Below are positions 34,768 to 41,807 of a stretch of 64,000 bases of DNA, one piece after another. How positions within the stretch are numbered: the first letter of the stretch is position 1; the number at the start of each line of letters is the position of its first letter. The stretch is from an uncultured beta proteobacterium (lineage in GTDB: Bacteria > Pseudomonadota > Gammaproteobacteria > Burkholderiales > Burkholderiaceae_C): contig CAIPZV010000006.1 of NCBI GenBank assembly GCA_903869595.1, positions 1 through 64,000 on the forward strand, read 5' to 3'. Position numbers and translations under genes: made by a program. The notes under the pieces were generated by a model that was given only the letters and a program-made list of their open reading frames with translations, was not told the DNA's origin and searched no databases.

Positions 34768-35937
34768 ATGACCGACGCGCTGCACACCCTAGTGGCCCCT
34801 TTCAAGCGCCAATTGGCCGATCTAGAGCAAGCGCATGCGGCGGGCACGCTCAGCCAGGCCCAGCGCGATACCGAGCGCGCCGGCCTGGAGCGGCGATTGC
34901 TCGACATGCTCTTGTACGACAGCGCCGTGGACGCGCCTGCCGCTGCCAAGCCGTCTTGGCCTTTGCTATTGGGCTTGCTGGTCTTGGTGCTGGTGCTTGC
35001 CATCGGTGGCTATGCCTACAACCGTTCGGCCAATCCGCCCCAAGGCGAGGAAGAGGGCGCCGACGGCGGTCCTAGCCAGGCGCAGGTCGTGGCCATGGTG
35101 GAGCAACTGGCCGAGCGCATGAAGCAAAACCCGAACGATGCCGATGGTTGGGCCATGCTGGCGCGCTCTTACAGCGTGATGCAGCGCAACGAGGACGCGC
35201 TGGCGGCCTACCAGAAAGCGATTGCTCTTGGCAAAAACGACGCTGGTTTGCTGGTGGATTACGCTGACACATTGGCGGTGAAAAACCAGCACAGTTTGCA
35301 AGGCGAACCCATGGCCTTGATCACCCGTGCGCTCAAGCTCGATCCGGACCACATCAAAGGCCTGGCGCTGGCGGGCGCCGACGCGTTTGAGCGCAAAGAT
35401 TTTGAGCTGGCGGTGAAATACTGGAGCCGTATCCAAGCGGTCGGCGCGCCCGATAATGCGCTGGTGCAGCGTGTGGCCTCCAGCTTGCAAGAAGCGCGCA
35501 AACTGGCAGGTCTGCCCGCACAGGCAGCGCCCGCAGTTGCGCAAACCAAACCGCCGGCCCAAGCCGATGCGGGCCCCGCCGCTCTTGGCGGGCCTTCGGT
35601 GAGCGGTACCGTCAGCTTGTCGCCTGAACTGCGCGCCCAGGCCAATCCCGAAGACACGGTGTTTATTTTTGCCAAAGCCGCGCCCAATGGTCGCATGCCC
35701 CTGGCCGCCGAGCGCAAACAGGTCAAAGACCTGCCTTACCAGTTCACCCTCGATGACAGCAAATCCATGTCGCCGCAAGCGCGTTTGTCCAGCGCCACGC
35801 AAGTGGTCATCAGCGCGCGCGTCAGTAAAAGCGGTAATGCCATCGCCCAGCCTGGCGATTTACAAGGCCAGTCGGCCCCGGTAGCCTTAGGCGCCAAAGA
35901 CTTGCGTATCGATATCCGTGAAGTCGTGAAACCTTAA
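34768..35937 (+). CDS. ccmI: Cytochrome c biogenesis TPR protein CcmI
   Basis: 389 residues. A soluble N-terminal stretch with the CcmI helix RQLADLEQAHAAGTLSQAQR, one membrane helix (PLLLGLLVLVLVLAIGG), TPR repeats (about 105-250: GWAMLARSYSVMQRNEDALA...) and a C-terminal beta domain (SLSPELRAQANPEDTVFIF). It holds apocytochrome C-termini for the lyase. The first transmembrane helix present at the very N-terminus of many CcmI proteins is missing, and no in-frame upstream sequence supplies it. Last gene of the ccm operon; terminator follows. Confidence 0.93.
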   Translation: MTDALHTLVAPFKRQLADLEQAHAAGTLSQAQRDTERAGLERRLLDMLLYDSAVDAPAAAKPSWPLLLGLLVLVLVLAIGGYAYNRSANPPQGEEEGADGGPSQAQVVAMVEQLAERMKQNPNDADGWAMLARSYSVMQRNEDALAAYQKAIALGKNDAGLLVDYADTLAVKNQHSLQGEPMALITRALKLDPDHIKGLALAGADAFERKDFELAVKYWSRIQAVGAPDNALVQRVASSLQEARKLAGLPAQAAPAVAQTKPPAQADAGPAALGGPSVSGTVSLSPELRAQANPEDTVFIFAKAAPNGRMPLAAERKQVKDLPYQFTLDDSKSMSPQARLSSATQVVISARVSKSGNAIAQPGDLQGQSAPVALGAKDLRIDIREVVKP

Positions 35938-35945
35938 GCCTATTT

Positions 35946-35984
35946 AAAAACCGACTGTCCGGATGGCGGGTCAGTCAGTTTTTT
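35946..35984 (+). terminator. Rho-independent terminator of the ccm operon
   Basis: AAAAACCGACTG (35946-35957) pairs with CAGTCAGTTTTT (35972-35983), a 12-bp stem with one C-A mismatch and a 14-base loop, ending in a T-run. It starts about 9 bp after the ccmI stop and separates ccm from the pufC region. Confidence 0.75.
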
Positions 35985-36164
35985 CCGGTGTCATTGGTGG
36001 GCAGCCAACCCATTAGGCAGGCTTTGGGCCCAGACGGTGCAGCCTGCGCAGGGCACGCACGGGCACCTATGCCAGCCGCAGTTGCGGTGCCAAACAGCTG
36101 CCCCCATCGCCTTGTCCACGGACCGCCCTCAAGTCCGCGCCCCTACCAACGCAAATCTCAATCG

Positions 36165-36178
36165 CTGATATTTATCAG
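36165..36178. promoter_or_regulatory. FNR/ANR-like site candidate
   Basis: CTGATATTTATCAG is a perfect inverted repeat whose core TGAT-N4-ATCA equals the inner part of the FNR consensus TTGAT-N4-ATCAA; the outermost bases are C/G instead of T/A. It lies 39 bp before the first TGT-N12-ACA site. Oxygen control of a photosynthesis or cytochrome promoter would fit, but this is inference from pattern. Confidence 0.4.
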
Positions 36179-36204
36179 GGTTTACCCTTAAAATTTAGCT
36201 TTGT

Positions 36205-36222
36205 TGTAAATATTAATTGACA
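36205..36222. promoter_or_regulatory. PpsR/CrtJ-type operator, distal site
   Basis: TGT(36205-36207)-N12-ACA(36220-36222), with the preferred G before ACA, matches the PpsR/CrtJ consensus TGTcN10gACA. Its 3' half overlaps a perfect TTGACA hexamer (36217-36222), so a bound repressor would cover the -35. PpsR is the oxygen/light-responsive repressor of photosynthesis genes in purple bacteria. Confidence 0.65.
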
Positions 36223-36230
36223 TTCATTTA

Positions 36231-36248
36231 TGTCAATGTAACGATACA
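36231..36248. promoter_or_regulatory. PpsR/CrtJ-type operator, proximal site
   Basis: TGT(36231-36233)-N12-ACA(36246-36248), with the preferred C after TGT. It is exactly 8 bp from the distal site, the spacing known for cooperative CrtJ/PpsR binding at bchC of Rhodobacter, and covers the expected -10 area (weak TAACGA at 36239-36244). The two sites together also build ATTGACAT-N6-ATGTCAAT (36216-36237), a perfect 8-base inverted repeat. Confidence 0.65.
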
Positions 36249-36251
36249 TCT

Positions 36252-36482
36252 ATGCAGGATAACGTTACCGTATTCCAACAGCGAACCCTGGCGCTGAGTG
36301 CTCTACAGCGCCCCGAAATGGGGACCGGGGACCGGCTCCGCAAGATGGAATACAGCAGCGTCAGCACCGGCACCGAGTGCCTGTTGTGGGAAGGCGCCAT
36401 ACCCGTCTTCCTCAGTATGGGTGATGCGCTGGTTCCCGCATTTTGTTGTAGGTCTGTTGGGGTAAGTTCTCTTAAATATTGA
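36252..36482 (+). pseudogene. bchC: bchC 5' remnant (bacteriochlorophyllide a dehydrogenase, first ~65 codons)
   Basis: A 76-codon frame whose protein contains RTLALSAL, EYSSVSTGTECLLWEG and SMGDALVPAF...SVG. This parallels the start of BchC, where family proteins read like LALxxL, a hydrophobic strand ending SGISTGTExLLWTG, then PPFPGMGYPLVPGYESVG. The segment has diverged (FLSMGD for FPGMGY, AFCC for GYE) and stops just where the zinc-alcohol-dehydrogenase core would continue, so it cannot be an active enzyme. It lies right behind PpsR-type operators and 20 bp before pufC; bchXYZ and pufBALM, which normally separate bchC and pufC, are absent. Alignment is from memory of the family. Confidence 0.62.
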
Positions 36483-36502
36483 GCGTATCAGGAGGTAATG
36501 TC

Positions 36503-37618
36503 ATGGTTCGAATGGTCGTTACATTTTTAGTTGCCATGGCAACGGTCCTGATATTGTTCTTTGCCTACCAAAATCACACCATCAGTGTGCAAACCGGCTA
36601 CCGGGGAACGGGCCAGTTTGTGCTCTACCAACCCAAAGCACTTCCGGCCAGCCTGCAATTGAACTCCATACCCGAGGCCGAACCCATTGACCCGCCTGAT
36701 CCTGATCTGCCAAAGGTCAGTGAGGAGTATGAGAACGTGCAGGTCCTGAACGACCTGACCGTGCTCGAATTTTCAAGGCTGATGGGGGCACTATCCACCT
36801 GGGTGGCCCCCGAAGTGGGATGTGTTTATTGCCACAACACAGAAAACATGGCCTCCGATGAGAAGTACACCAAGCGAGTTGCTCGGATGATGCTCAAAAT
36901 GACCCGTCGCATCAACACCGAATGGAAGCCCCATGTCGGTGAAACCGGGGTCACTTGCTGGACCTGCCATCGCGGTCAGCCCGTGCCCTCGGGAGATTGG
37001 TACACCACCGCCAAATCGGATCTACCACCTCCGATCCTTGGCAATAAAGACTACCAAGGTAAGCCTGGAGTGGCCAATATCGCGAACTCATCGCTGCCCT
37101 ACGATCCACTGACCCGATATCTTATTGACGATAACGACATTCGTGTGCAGGGCATCGTAGCGATGGCTGGCGCGAACCCGTATCCGCACAATGGGATCAA
37201 AAAGGCTGAAACGACCTACGCCATGATGATGTACTTTTCCAAATCGCTCGGGGTAAATTGCACCTACTGTCATTCGACGCGCGCTTTTGGCAGCTGGCCT
37301 GATAGCAGGCCAGAGAGGGCCACCGCATGGTACGGGGTGCGGATGGTGCGTGATCTAAATACATCCTACCTGCAGCCCGTTGCAAAACTGTTGCCTGATT
37401 ACCGACTCGGAGAGCATGGCGATGGGCCCAAGGTCGGTTGTGCTACCTGCCACAAAGGAACCTTCAAGCCGCTCTTAGGGAAAAGCATGAAGCAGGACTA
37501 CGAAGAACTTTGGCGACCCGGTGGGCCGCAAATCGATACCGGCTATGTTTCCCCGCCCCTGGTCGACGTGAAAAACCCGGTGGTACCCCCGGCGAGCCTG
37601 GTCAATGGCCGCTATTGA
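36503..37618 (+). CDS. pufC: Photosynthetic reaction-centre tetraheme cytochrome c subunit (PufC)
   Basis: 371 residues from ATG 36503 with a strong AGGAGGT ribosome-binding site. An uncleaved N-terminal membrane helix (TFLVAMATVLILFFAYQ; no lipobox Cys) leads to the PufC hallmark QTGYRGTGQ, then four heme sites: C107-VY-CH, C152-WT-CH, C253-TY-CH and C313-AT-CHKG. Helices before the hemes supply methionine ligands (VARMMLKMTRRIN, TTYAMMMYFSKSLG, WYGVRMVRDLN). It normally rereduces the special pair, receiving electrons from HiPIP or cytochrome c. Here it is intact while all neighbouring reaction-centre genes are missing, and fccAB follows 95 bp downstream. Confidence 0.9.
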   Translation: MVRMVVTFLVAMATVLILFFAYQNHTISVQTGYRGTGQFVLYQPKALPASLQLNSIPEAEPIDPPDPDLPKVSEEYENVQVLNDLTVLEFSRLMGALSTWVAPEVGCVYCHNTENMASDEKYTKRVARMMLKMTRRINTEWKPHVGETGVTCWTCHRGQPVPSGDWYTTAKSDLPPPILGNKDYQGKPGVANIANSSLPYDPLTRYLIDDNDIRVQGIVAMAGANPYPHNGIKKAETTYAMMMYFSKSLGVNCTYCHSTRAFGSWPDSRPERATAWYGVRMVRDLNTSYLQPVAKLLPDYRLGEHGDGPKVGCATCHKGTFKPLLGKSMKQDYEELWRPGGPQIDTGYVSPPLVDVKNPVVPPASLVNGRY

Positions 37619-37713
37619 GACCGCTCATCCGATGCCTAAGTGGCCGACCACGCGGTGCTTGAAACCGCTCTGACGGCACCTTCCTGTAATTTTCGCCTTG
37701 AAGAAAAGAAGCC

Positions 37714-38022
37714 ATGCGAGTCTGTCTACCGGCCATCTTGCTCACGGCTGCTTTCTCGTCTTTCACAGCGCTAGCCGAGGATACCGATATTGCGCGCAAC
37801 CTTGCGGCCACCTGCGCTACCTGCCATGGCACCAATGGCTACGCGCGCGGTGACATGGTGCCACTTGCAGGCATGAGGGCACAGCAACTCCTTGAAGCCT
37901 TTGCCGATTTCAAGCGTGGTGCCCGGCCCGCAACCGTCATGCACCAAATCGCCAAGGGCTTTACCGAAGAGCAAATCAGTCTCATTGCTGGCTATTTCGC
38001 CGCGCAACCGCCTAAGCAGTGA
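37714..38022 (+). CDS. fccA: Monoheme cytochrome c, probable FccA subunit of sulfide dehydrogenase
   Basis: 102 residues: signal peptide ending TALAE, one heme site NLAATCATCHGTNGYARGD and the methionine-ligand region VPLAGMRAQQLLEAFADFKRG. This matches the single-heme cytochrome subunit of flavocytochrome c sulfide dehydrogenase and related c553 proteins. fccB follows 33 bp downstream, which settles the call. Electrons from sulfide oxidation leave through this heme. Confidence 0.88.
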   Translation: MRVCLPAILLTAAFSSFTALAEDTDIARNLAATCATCHGTNGYARGDMVPLAGMRAQQLLEAFADFKRGARPATVMHQIAKGFTEEQISLIAGYFAAQPPKQ

Positions 38023-38055
38023 GCTTGTTTCGCCGTGAAGCCTGAAGTTGTAACC

Positions 38056-39321
38056 ATGAACCGAGGTCGTCGCAAGCTACTGCTCACCGGCGCGGCATTC
38101 GCGGGCAGCGTGGTGGCAAGCGGTACCAGCAGGTCTTCAGAAAAATCGCTCGGACGCGTCGTAGTGGTAGGCGGCGGATTTGGCGGCGCAACCGCGGCGC
38201 GCTACCTTCGGCTTTGGGGTGGCAATATCCATGTCACGCTGATTGAGCGCAATCCCAGTTTCACCTCCTGCCCGATGTCCAACCTGGTGCTGGGTACTTA
38301 CCGGCAGATGCGTGATATCACACGCAGCTACGACAGCTTGCAGGCGCTGGGCATCAGGTTCGTACAGGGCGAAGTCATCGCCATTGACGCAGCGGGGCGC
38401 AGCGTGCGCTTAGCCGACGGCAGTACGCTGCCCTACGACCGTCTCATCATTTCTCCGGGGATCGACTTCATGGCCGAGCAGGTACCAGGCCTATCGCCAG
38501 CCCTAGTAAGCGGTCAGGTCGTCCACGCATGGCATGCCGGGGCGCAGACCGTGGCGCTGCGCCGCCAGGTAGAGGCCATGCCCGATGGAGGTGTTTTCGC
38601 CATCACGATTCCCAAAGTGCCTTACCGCTGCCCGCCCGGGCCCTATGAGCGCGCATGTCTGGTCGCCAGCTATTTCCGACAGCTAAAGCCCAAAAGCAAA
38701 GTGCTGGTGCTCGATGCCAATCCGGAAATTCAGTCCAAGAAGGCGCTCTTTGAGCGCGCATTTGCGCAGTACCACGCGGGAATCTTGGAGTACCGGCCCA
38801 ATGCCGAGCTCAAGGAAGTTGATGGACAACTAGCGAGGCTGGAGTTTGAGGATGTCAAGGCGGATGTGCTGAACGTCGTGCCACCACAGCGCGCCGGGGA
38901 CCTTGCCCGCAATGCCGGTCTGGTGAACGTCAACCAGCGATGGGTAGGAGTGAATTGGTTGACGATGGAGTCGACCGTAGCACCTGGAATCCATGTGCTC
39001 GGTGACGCCACCTTCTCCGCGCCGCTAATGCCCAAGTCCGCCCATATGGCCAACCAGCATGCGAAGCTTGCAGCGGCCGCCGTCATCCAACTACTAAAGG
39101 GCGAGCCGGTGAATGCAAGCCCCGTAGTGATGAACACTTGCTATAGCTTTATCACGCCGCAGAACGCTATCCATGTGGCATCCGTCCATCAATACGATGC
39201 ATCCGAGCGGACTTACAAAACGGTTCCGGGCTCTGGCGGCGTGTCGGCTGATGCCAACCCGATGGAGGCCCGGTATGCACTCGCTTGGGCAGAGAACATC
39301 TGGGCTGACACCCTTGGCTAA
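38056..39321 (+). CDS. fccB: Flavocytochrome c sulfide dehydrogenase, flavoprotein subunit
   Basis: 421 residues from ATG 38056, chosen over the GTG at 38035 because it places the twin-arginine signal (NRGRRKLLLTGAAFAG) at the N-terminus. FAD-binding VVVVGGGFGGATAARYL; Cys72 in FTSCPMSNLVLG is the position of covalent FAD linkage; PYRCPPGPYE and MNTCYSFI hold the redox-active disulfide cysteines. Oxidises sulfide to sulfur or polysulfide in the periplasm and passes electrons to FccA. It is probably in one transcript with pufC and fccA. Confidence 0.94.
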   Translation: MNRGRRKLLLTGAAFAGSVVASGTSRSSEKSLGRVVVVGGGFGGATAARYLRLWGGNIHVTLIERNPSFTSCPMSNLVLGTYRQMRDITRSYDSLQALGIRFVQGEVIAIDAAGRSVRLADGSTLPYDRLIISPGIDFMAEQVPGLSPALVSGQVVHAWHAGAQTVALRRQVEAMPDGGVFAITIPKVPYRCPPGPYERACLVASYFRQLKPKSKVLVLDANPEIQSKKALFERAFAQYHAGILEYRPNAELKEVDGQLARLEFEDVKADVLNVVPPQRAGDLARNAGLVNVNQRWVGVNWLTMESTVAPGIHVLGDATFSAPLMPKSAHMANQHAKLAAAAVIQLLKGEPVNASPVVMNTCYSFITPQNAIHVASVHQYDASERTYKTVPGSGGVSADANPMEARYALAWAENIWADTLG

Positions 39322-39370
39322 ATACACACCTCGCACGATGGACCTCTGGCATGGACAGTCCGGCCAGGCC

Positions 39371-40336
39371 TCACTTCTTTCGCTTCAGCGCCAGGCCCGG
39401 CAATGCCTCGCGCAGCGCAAGCAACTGATCGATCTTGTTCTGCCCGTTCAGTTTGAGAAAACGCTCAAACGAGACCGCCATCTGGGGCAAGGGTTTAATC
39501 GCCGGCGAGTGCACGACGAACCAATCCCGCACGATGACATTGCCCTCCATCGGCAGCAAGGTGAGCAAGCCTGCTTTCATTTCCAGAACGCAGGTGTGCA
39601 GTGGCAGATAGGCTGGGCCAAACCCGGCCATGCACATCTGCTTGATCGCTTCGTTGCTGGCGAACTCAGAGCCGATGCGCGGGGTATGGCCAGCTTCCCG
39701 GAACAGGCGGGTCAATGTGGCGCGCGAGCCAGAGCCGCGTTCGCGCACCAGCATGGGCTCTTCCGCAAGCCTGGCCATAGTCAACTTACTTTCTGCAATC
39801 AGCGGATGTCCAGGTGCAGCGAGAAAACCCATCAAATTCTTTGCAAATCGCATGGACGTTGGCTTAAGACTGTCCGGCGGATCACCCATCACAGCGACGT
39901 CGATTTCCTGCGACTCCAGGCTGCGCACAATTTCATCGCGATTGCCCACATGCAGCTTGACCTTGGCCTTGGGATTTTCGTTGGCGTAGGCCACCAGCAG
40001 GCTGGGCAACCAGTATTCGGTGGTGGCAACTGCACCCACGCGCAGAGTGCCCGAAAAAGCGCCCGCATACGTATCCATGTTCTCGCCCATTTCGTTCCAC
40101 AGCGCAATGACGCGCTCCGCGTAATCCTGCAGCATTACGCCTGCTTCAGTAAGGCGCACGCCACGGCCGGTGCGCGTTACCAGCGGGGTACCCAGCGTTT
40201 CTTCTATGGAACCGATCTGGATCGATATAGCCGACTGTGTCAGGTGCAACACTTGGGCTGCCTGCGAAATACTGCCCAACCTTGCAACGGTGTGAAAGGC
40301 GTAGAGTTGTTTGAGCGTTGCGATTCTGGAAAGCAT
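39371..40336 (-). CDS. LysR-family transcriptional regulator (CbbR-like)
   Basis: 321 residues: N-terminal winged helix (LKQLYAFHTVARLGSISQAAQVLHLTQSAISIQI) and a periplasmic-binding-protein-like effector domain (GTLRVGAVATTEYWLPSLL...). Overall similar to CbbR-type regulators of autotrophy. It is divergent from the metallophosphatase/sox genes and convergent with fccB, so it may regulate sulfur oxidation. The start sits 6 bp after a perfect -10 box, suggesting a leaderless mRNA. Effector unknown. Confidence 0.92.
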   Translation of the reverse strand: MLSRIATLKQLYAFHTVARLGSISQAAQVLHLTQSAISIQIGSIEETLGTPLVTRTGRGVRLTEAGVMLQDYAERVIALWNEMGENMDTYAGAFSGTLRVGAVATTEYWLPSLLVAYANENPKAKVKLHVGNRDEIVRSLESQEIDVAVMGDPPDSLKPTSMRFAKNLMGFLAAPGHPLIAESKLTMARLAEEPMLVRERGSGSRATLTRLFREAGHTPRIGSEFASNEAIKQMCMAGFGPAYLPLHTCVLEMKAGLLTLLPMEGNVIVRDWFVVHSPAIKPLPQMAVSFERFLKLNGQNKIDQLLALREALPGLALKRKK

Positions 40337-40342
40337 GAAATG

Positions 40343-40371
40343 ATATTAGCTTTAACAAATGCCATTGTCAA
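40343..40371 (-). promoter_or_regulatory. Consensus sigma70 promoter of the lysR gene
   Basis: On the minus strand TTGACA (40371-40366), a 17-base spacer and TAATAT (40348-40343) form a near-perfect sigma70 promoter. The predicted start of transcription falls at or one base from the lysR ATG (40336). Confidence 0.72.
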
Positions 40372-40407
40372 AATATTTAACTACTCATTATCAACTTGCC
40401 TCCATAT

Positions 40408-40421
40408 ACTTCGGCCGAAGT
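40408..40421. promoter_or_regulatory. Palindrome ACTTCGGCCGAAGT, candidate LysR box
   Basis: A perfect 14-bp palindrome about 40 bp upstream of the lysR -35, containing a T-N11-A pattern (T40407, A40419) typical of LysR-type regulator sites. It lies in the divergent region between lysR and the sox-type genes. Binding is inferred. Confidence 0.42.
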
Positions 40422-40779
40422 TAGCGCGCGAGGAAGGTGAAAACAAGTCCTTCCCTCATCCATCCACCAAGGTGCAGGAGCAGTCAGACGAATGGGCAAG
40501 AACCTGATGCGGACGGCCAAATATGCCTCCAGCAAAGACTCGGCAAGCAGCGCCTTTATCGGTGCCAGTGTGTGTCCCATGGTTGATTCACTTTTGACAG
40601 TTGCTTCCCTGCATGCGCATCGCGTTTTACGCCCCTGCCCGATGGTGCCCTCGTTCATATTCAAGATCCGTCGTGTGCGAACCGTTGGTGCTTTCAAGCA
40701 AGCTGCGGCTGCACTGTTCCTCGCCCTAGCGGATGGGCCACATTGATTCCCCCCTAACCACACCCAAGGAGATCGTTAG

Positions 40780-41793
40780 ATGACTGAACGAAAAAATATG
40801 AGTAGAAGGTCCATGTTGGCCCTTACTGGCAAGGCTGGCTTTACCACTTTGACGGCGCAAGCGATTGGCGTCAATTTGGGTCTGGTCGGCGTCGCCGGGG
40901 CTGCGCAGGGCAAGGTCGAACCTTTCCGCTTCGCGATCATTAGCGACCCCCATCTTTACAGCGGCACGGACCACGTCTTTGACCGTCAATTAGAAGACGC
41001 CGTTTCGCAAGTTAACGGACTGAAAAAGCAGCCTGACTTTGTTCTCGTGACGGGTGACGTAGCGCACCATGGCGAGCGGGATCAAATGGAGAAGGGCAAG
41101 CGTATCCTGGGTGCGCTCAAGGCGCCATTGCGCTCCATTCCTGGCGAACACGACTGGTACCTGGACATGGGTGCTTCTTGGCGTGAGAACTTCGGTAAAG
41201 AGACTTGGTCATTCGACCACAAGGGCGTGCACTTCATCGGACTTAACTCTATTTTGGTGCCCGATTTCTGGACCTCTGCGAAGCTGAGCGCCGAGCAGCG
41301 ACGCGACTGGTTCATGCCCTTAAACAGCCCGGTACCCGGCGTTTGGGGTTGCGGCGAGCAGCAGCGCGAGTGGCTGAAAAAAGATGTGGCCAATGTCGAT
41401 CCGGCAACGCCCGTGGTTATCTTCACCCATTCACCTTTGTGGGACTATTACCCACGATGGAACTTCCAGGTCTCCGATTCCAAGGATATCCGTCAGATCT
41501 TGGGTAAGTTCAATGCCGTAACCGCCTTCCATGGACATGTGCACCACACCGTCTACAACAAAATCGGCAACATGACCTCCATCGGCACCATGAGTACCTC
41601 GTGGCCCTGGCCTTACCCGCCGGTTAAGCTGCCATATCCCGAATTCCAGCAAAACCGCGCCGATCCTTCCAACACCTCTGACGGTATGGGAAGCGCGGCT
41701 ATTGACCTGGATAAAAGCGGTGGCGCCTTTGTCAATTACCAGCCCTTTGCCGACTCGCTGCCGGCGAAGACCAAGAACGGCTTCAAGGCCTGA
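40780..41793 (+). CDS. Tat-exported calcineurin-like metallophosphatase of the sox-type cluster
   Basis: 337 residues from ATG 40780 with AAGGAGA ribosome-binding site. A Tat signal (NMSRRSMLALTGKAGF...AGAAQ) sends it to the periplasm. Metal motifs are AIISDPHLYS, VTGDVAHHGE, PGEHDWYLD (GEHD replacing GNHD), FTHSPLWDYY and FHGHVHHTVY. Standard SoxB is a different, ~560-residue 5'-nucleotidase-like protein with a di-manganese site that hydrolyses sulfonate from SoxY. This shorter enzyme, encoded beside SoxYZ and with no soxB in view, could fill that role, but the idea rests on context. Confidence 0.85.
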   Translation: MTERKNMSRRSMLALTGKAGFTTLTAQAIGVNLGLVGVAGAAQGKVEPFRFAIISDPHLYSGTDHVFDRQLEDAVSQVNGLKKQPDFVLVTGDVAHHGERDQMEKGKRILGALKAPLRSIPGEHDWYLDMGASWRENFGKETWSFDHKGVHFIGLNSILVPDFWTSAKLSAEQRRDWFMPLNSPVPGVWGCGEQQREWLKKDVANVDPATPVVIFTHSPLWDYYPRWNFQVSDSKDIRQILGKFNAVTAFHGHVHHTVYNKIGNMTSIGTMSTSWPWPYPPVKLPYPEFQQNRADPSNTSDGMGSAAIDLDKSGGAFVNYQPFADSLPAKTKNGFKA

Positions 41794-41807
41794 AGGGAGA
41801 CGCGAAC

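Larger units (their letters stand above)
35985..36251. other. Gap before the bchC remnant: mixed composition, regulatory sites at its end
   Basis: The first ~170 bp are GC-rich with no convincing gene; it could be eroded coding sequence but I recognise no protein in it. From about 36160 composition turns sharply AT-rich and holds the FNR-like site, the twin TGT-N12-ACA sites and a TTGACA hexamer (36217-36222). Confidence 0.5.
40337..40779. other. 443-bp divergent intergenic region between lysR and the sox-type genes
   Basis: It contains the lysR promoter and a 14-bp palindrome near its left end. The rest has open frames on both strands (for example 40492-40746) without recognisable protein content, so I call no gene. 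The metallophosphatase ribosome-binding site (AAGGAGA) lies at its right end. Confidence 0.5.

Noticed and set aside
35988..36191. 67-codon open frame between the ccm terminator and the PpsR-type sites
   Set aside because: Could be eroded coding sequence from the former photosynthesis cluster, but no protein is recognisable and no ribosome-binding site is seen.
37714..38022. Reading the small cytochrome after pufC as cytochrome c2/c4 of a photosynthetic chain
   Set aside because: The immediate fccB neighbour and the size fit FccA better.
39173..40507. 444-codon plus-strand open frame over the lysR gene
   Set aside because: Antisense shadow of the clear LysR protein; low-complexity His/Gln/Arg composition with no recognisable domain.
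40492..40746. 84-codon open frame in the gap before the metallophosphatase
   Set aside because: No domain, poor ribosome-binding site spacing, and composition like non-coding DNA; not called.
40780..41793. Calling the metallophosphatase SoxB
   Set aside because: It is much shorter than SoxB, lacks the 5'-nucleotidase C-terminal domain, and has a different motif spacing; only its position suggests a SoxB-like job.
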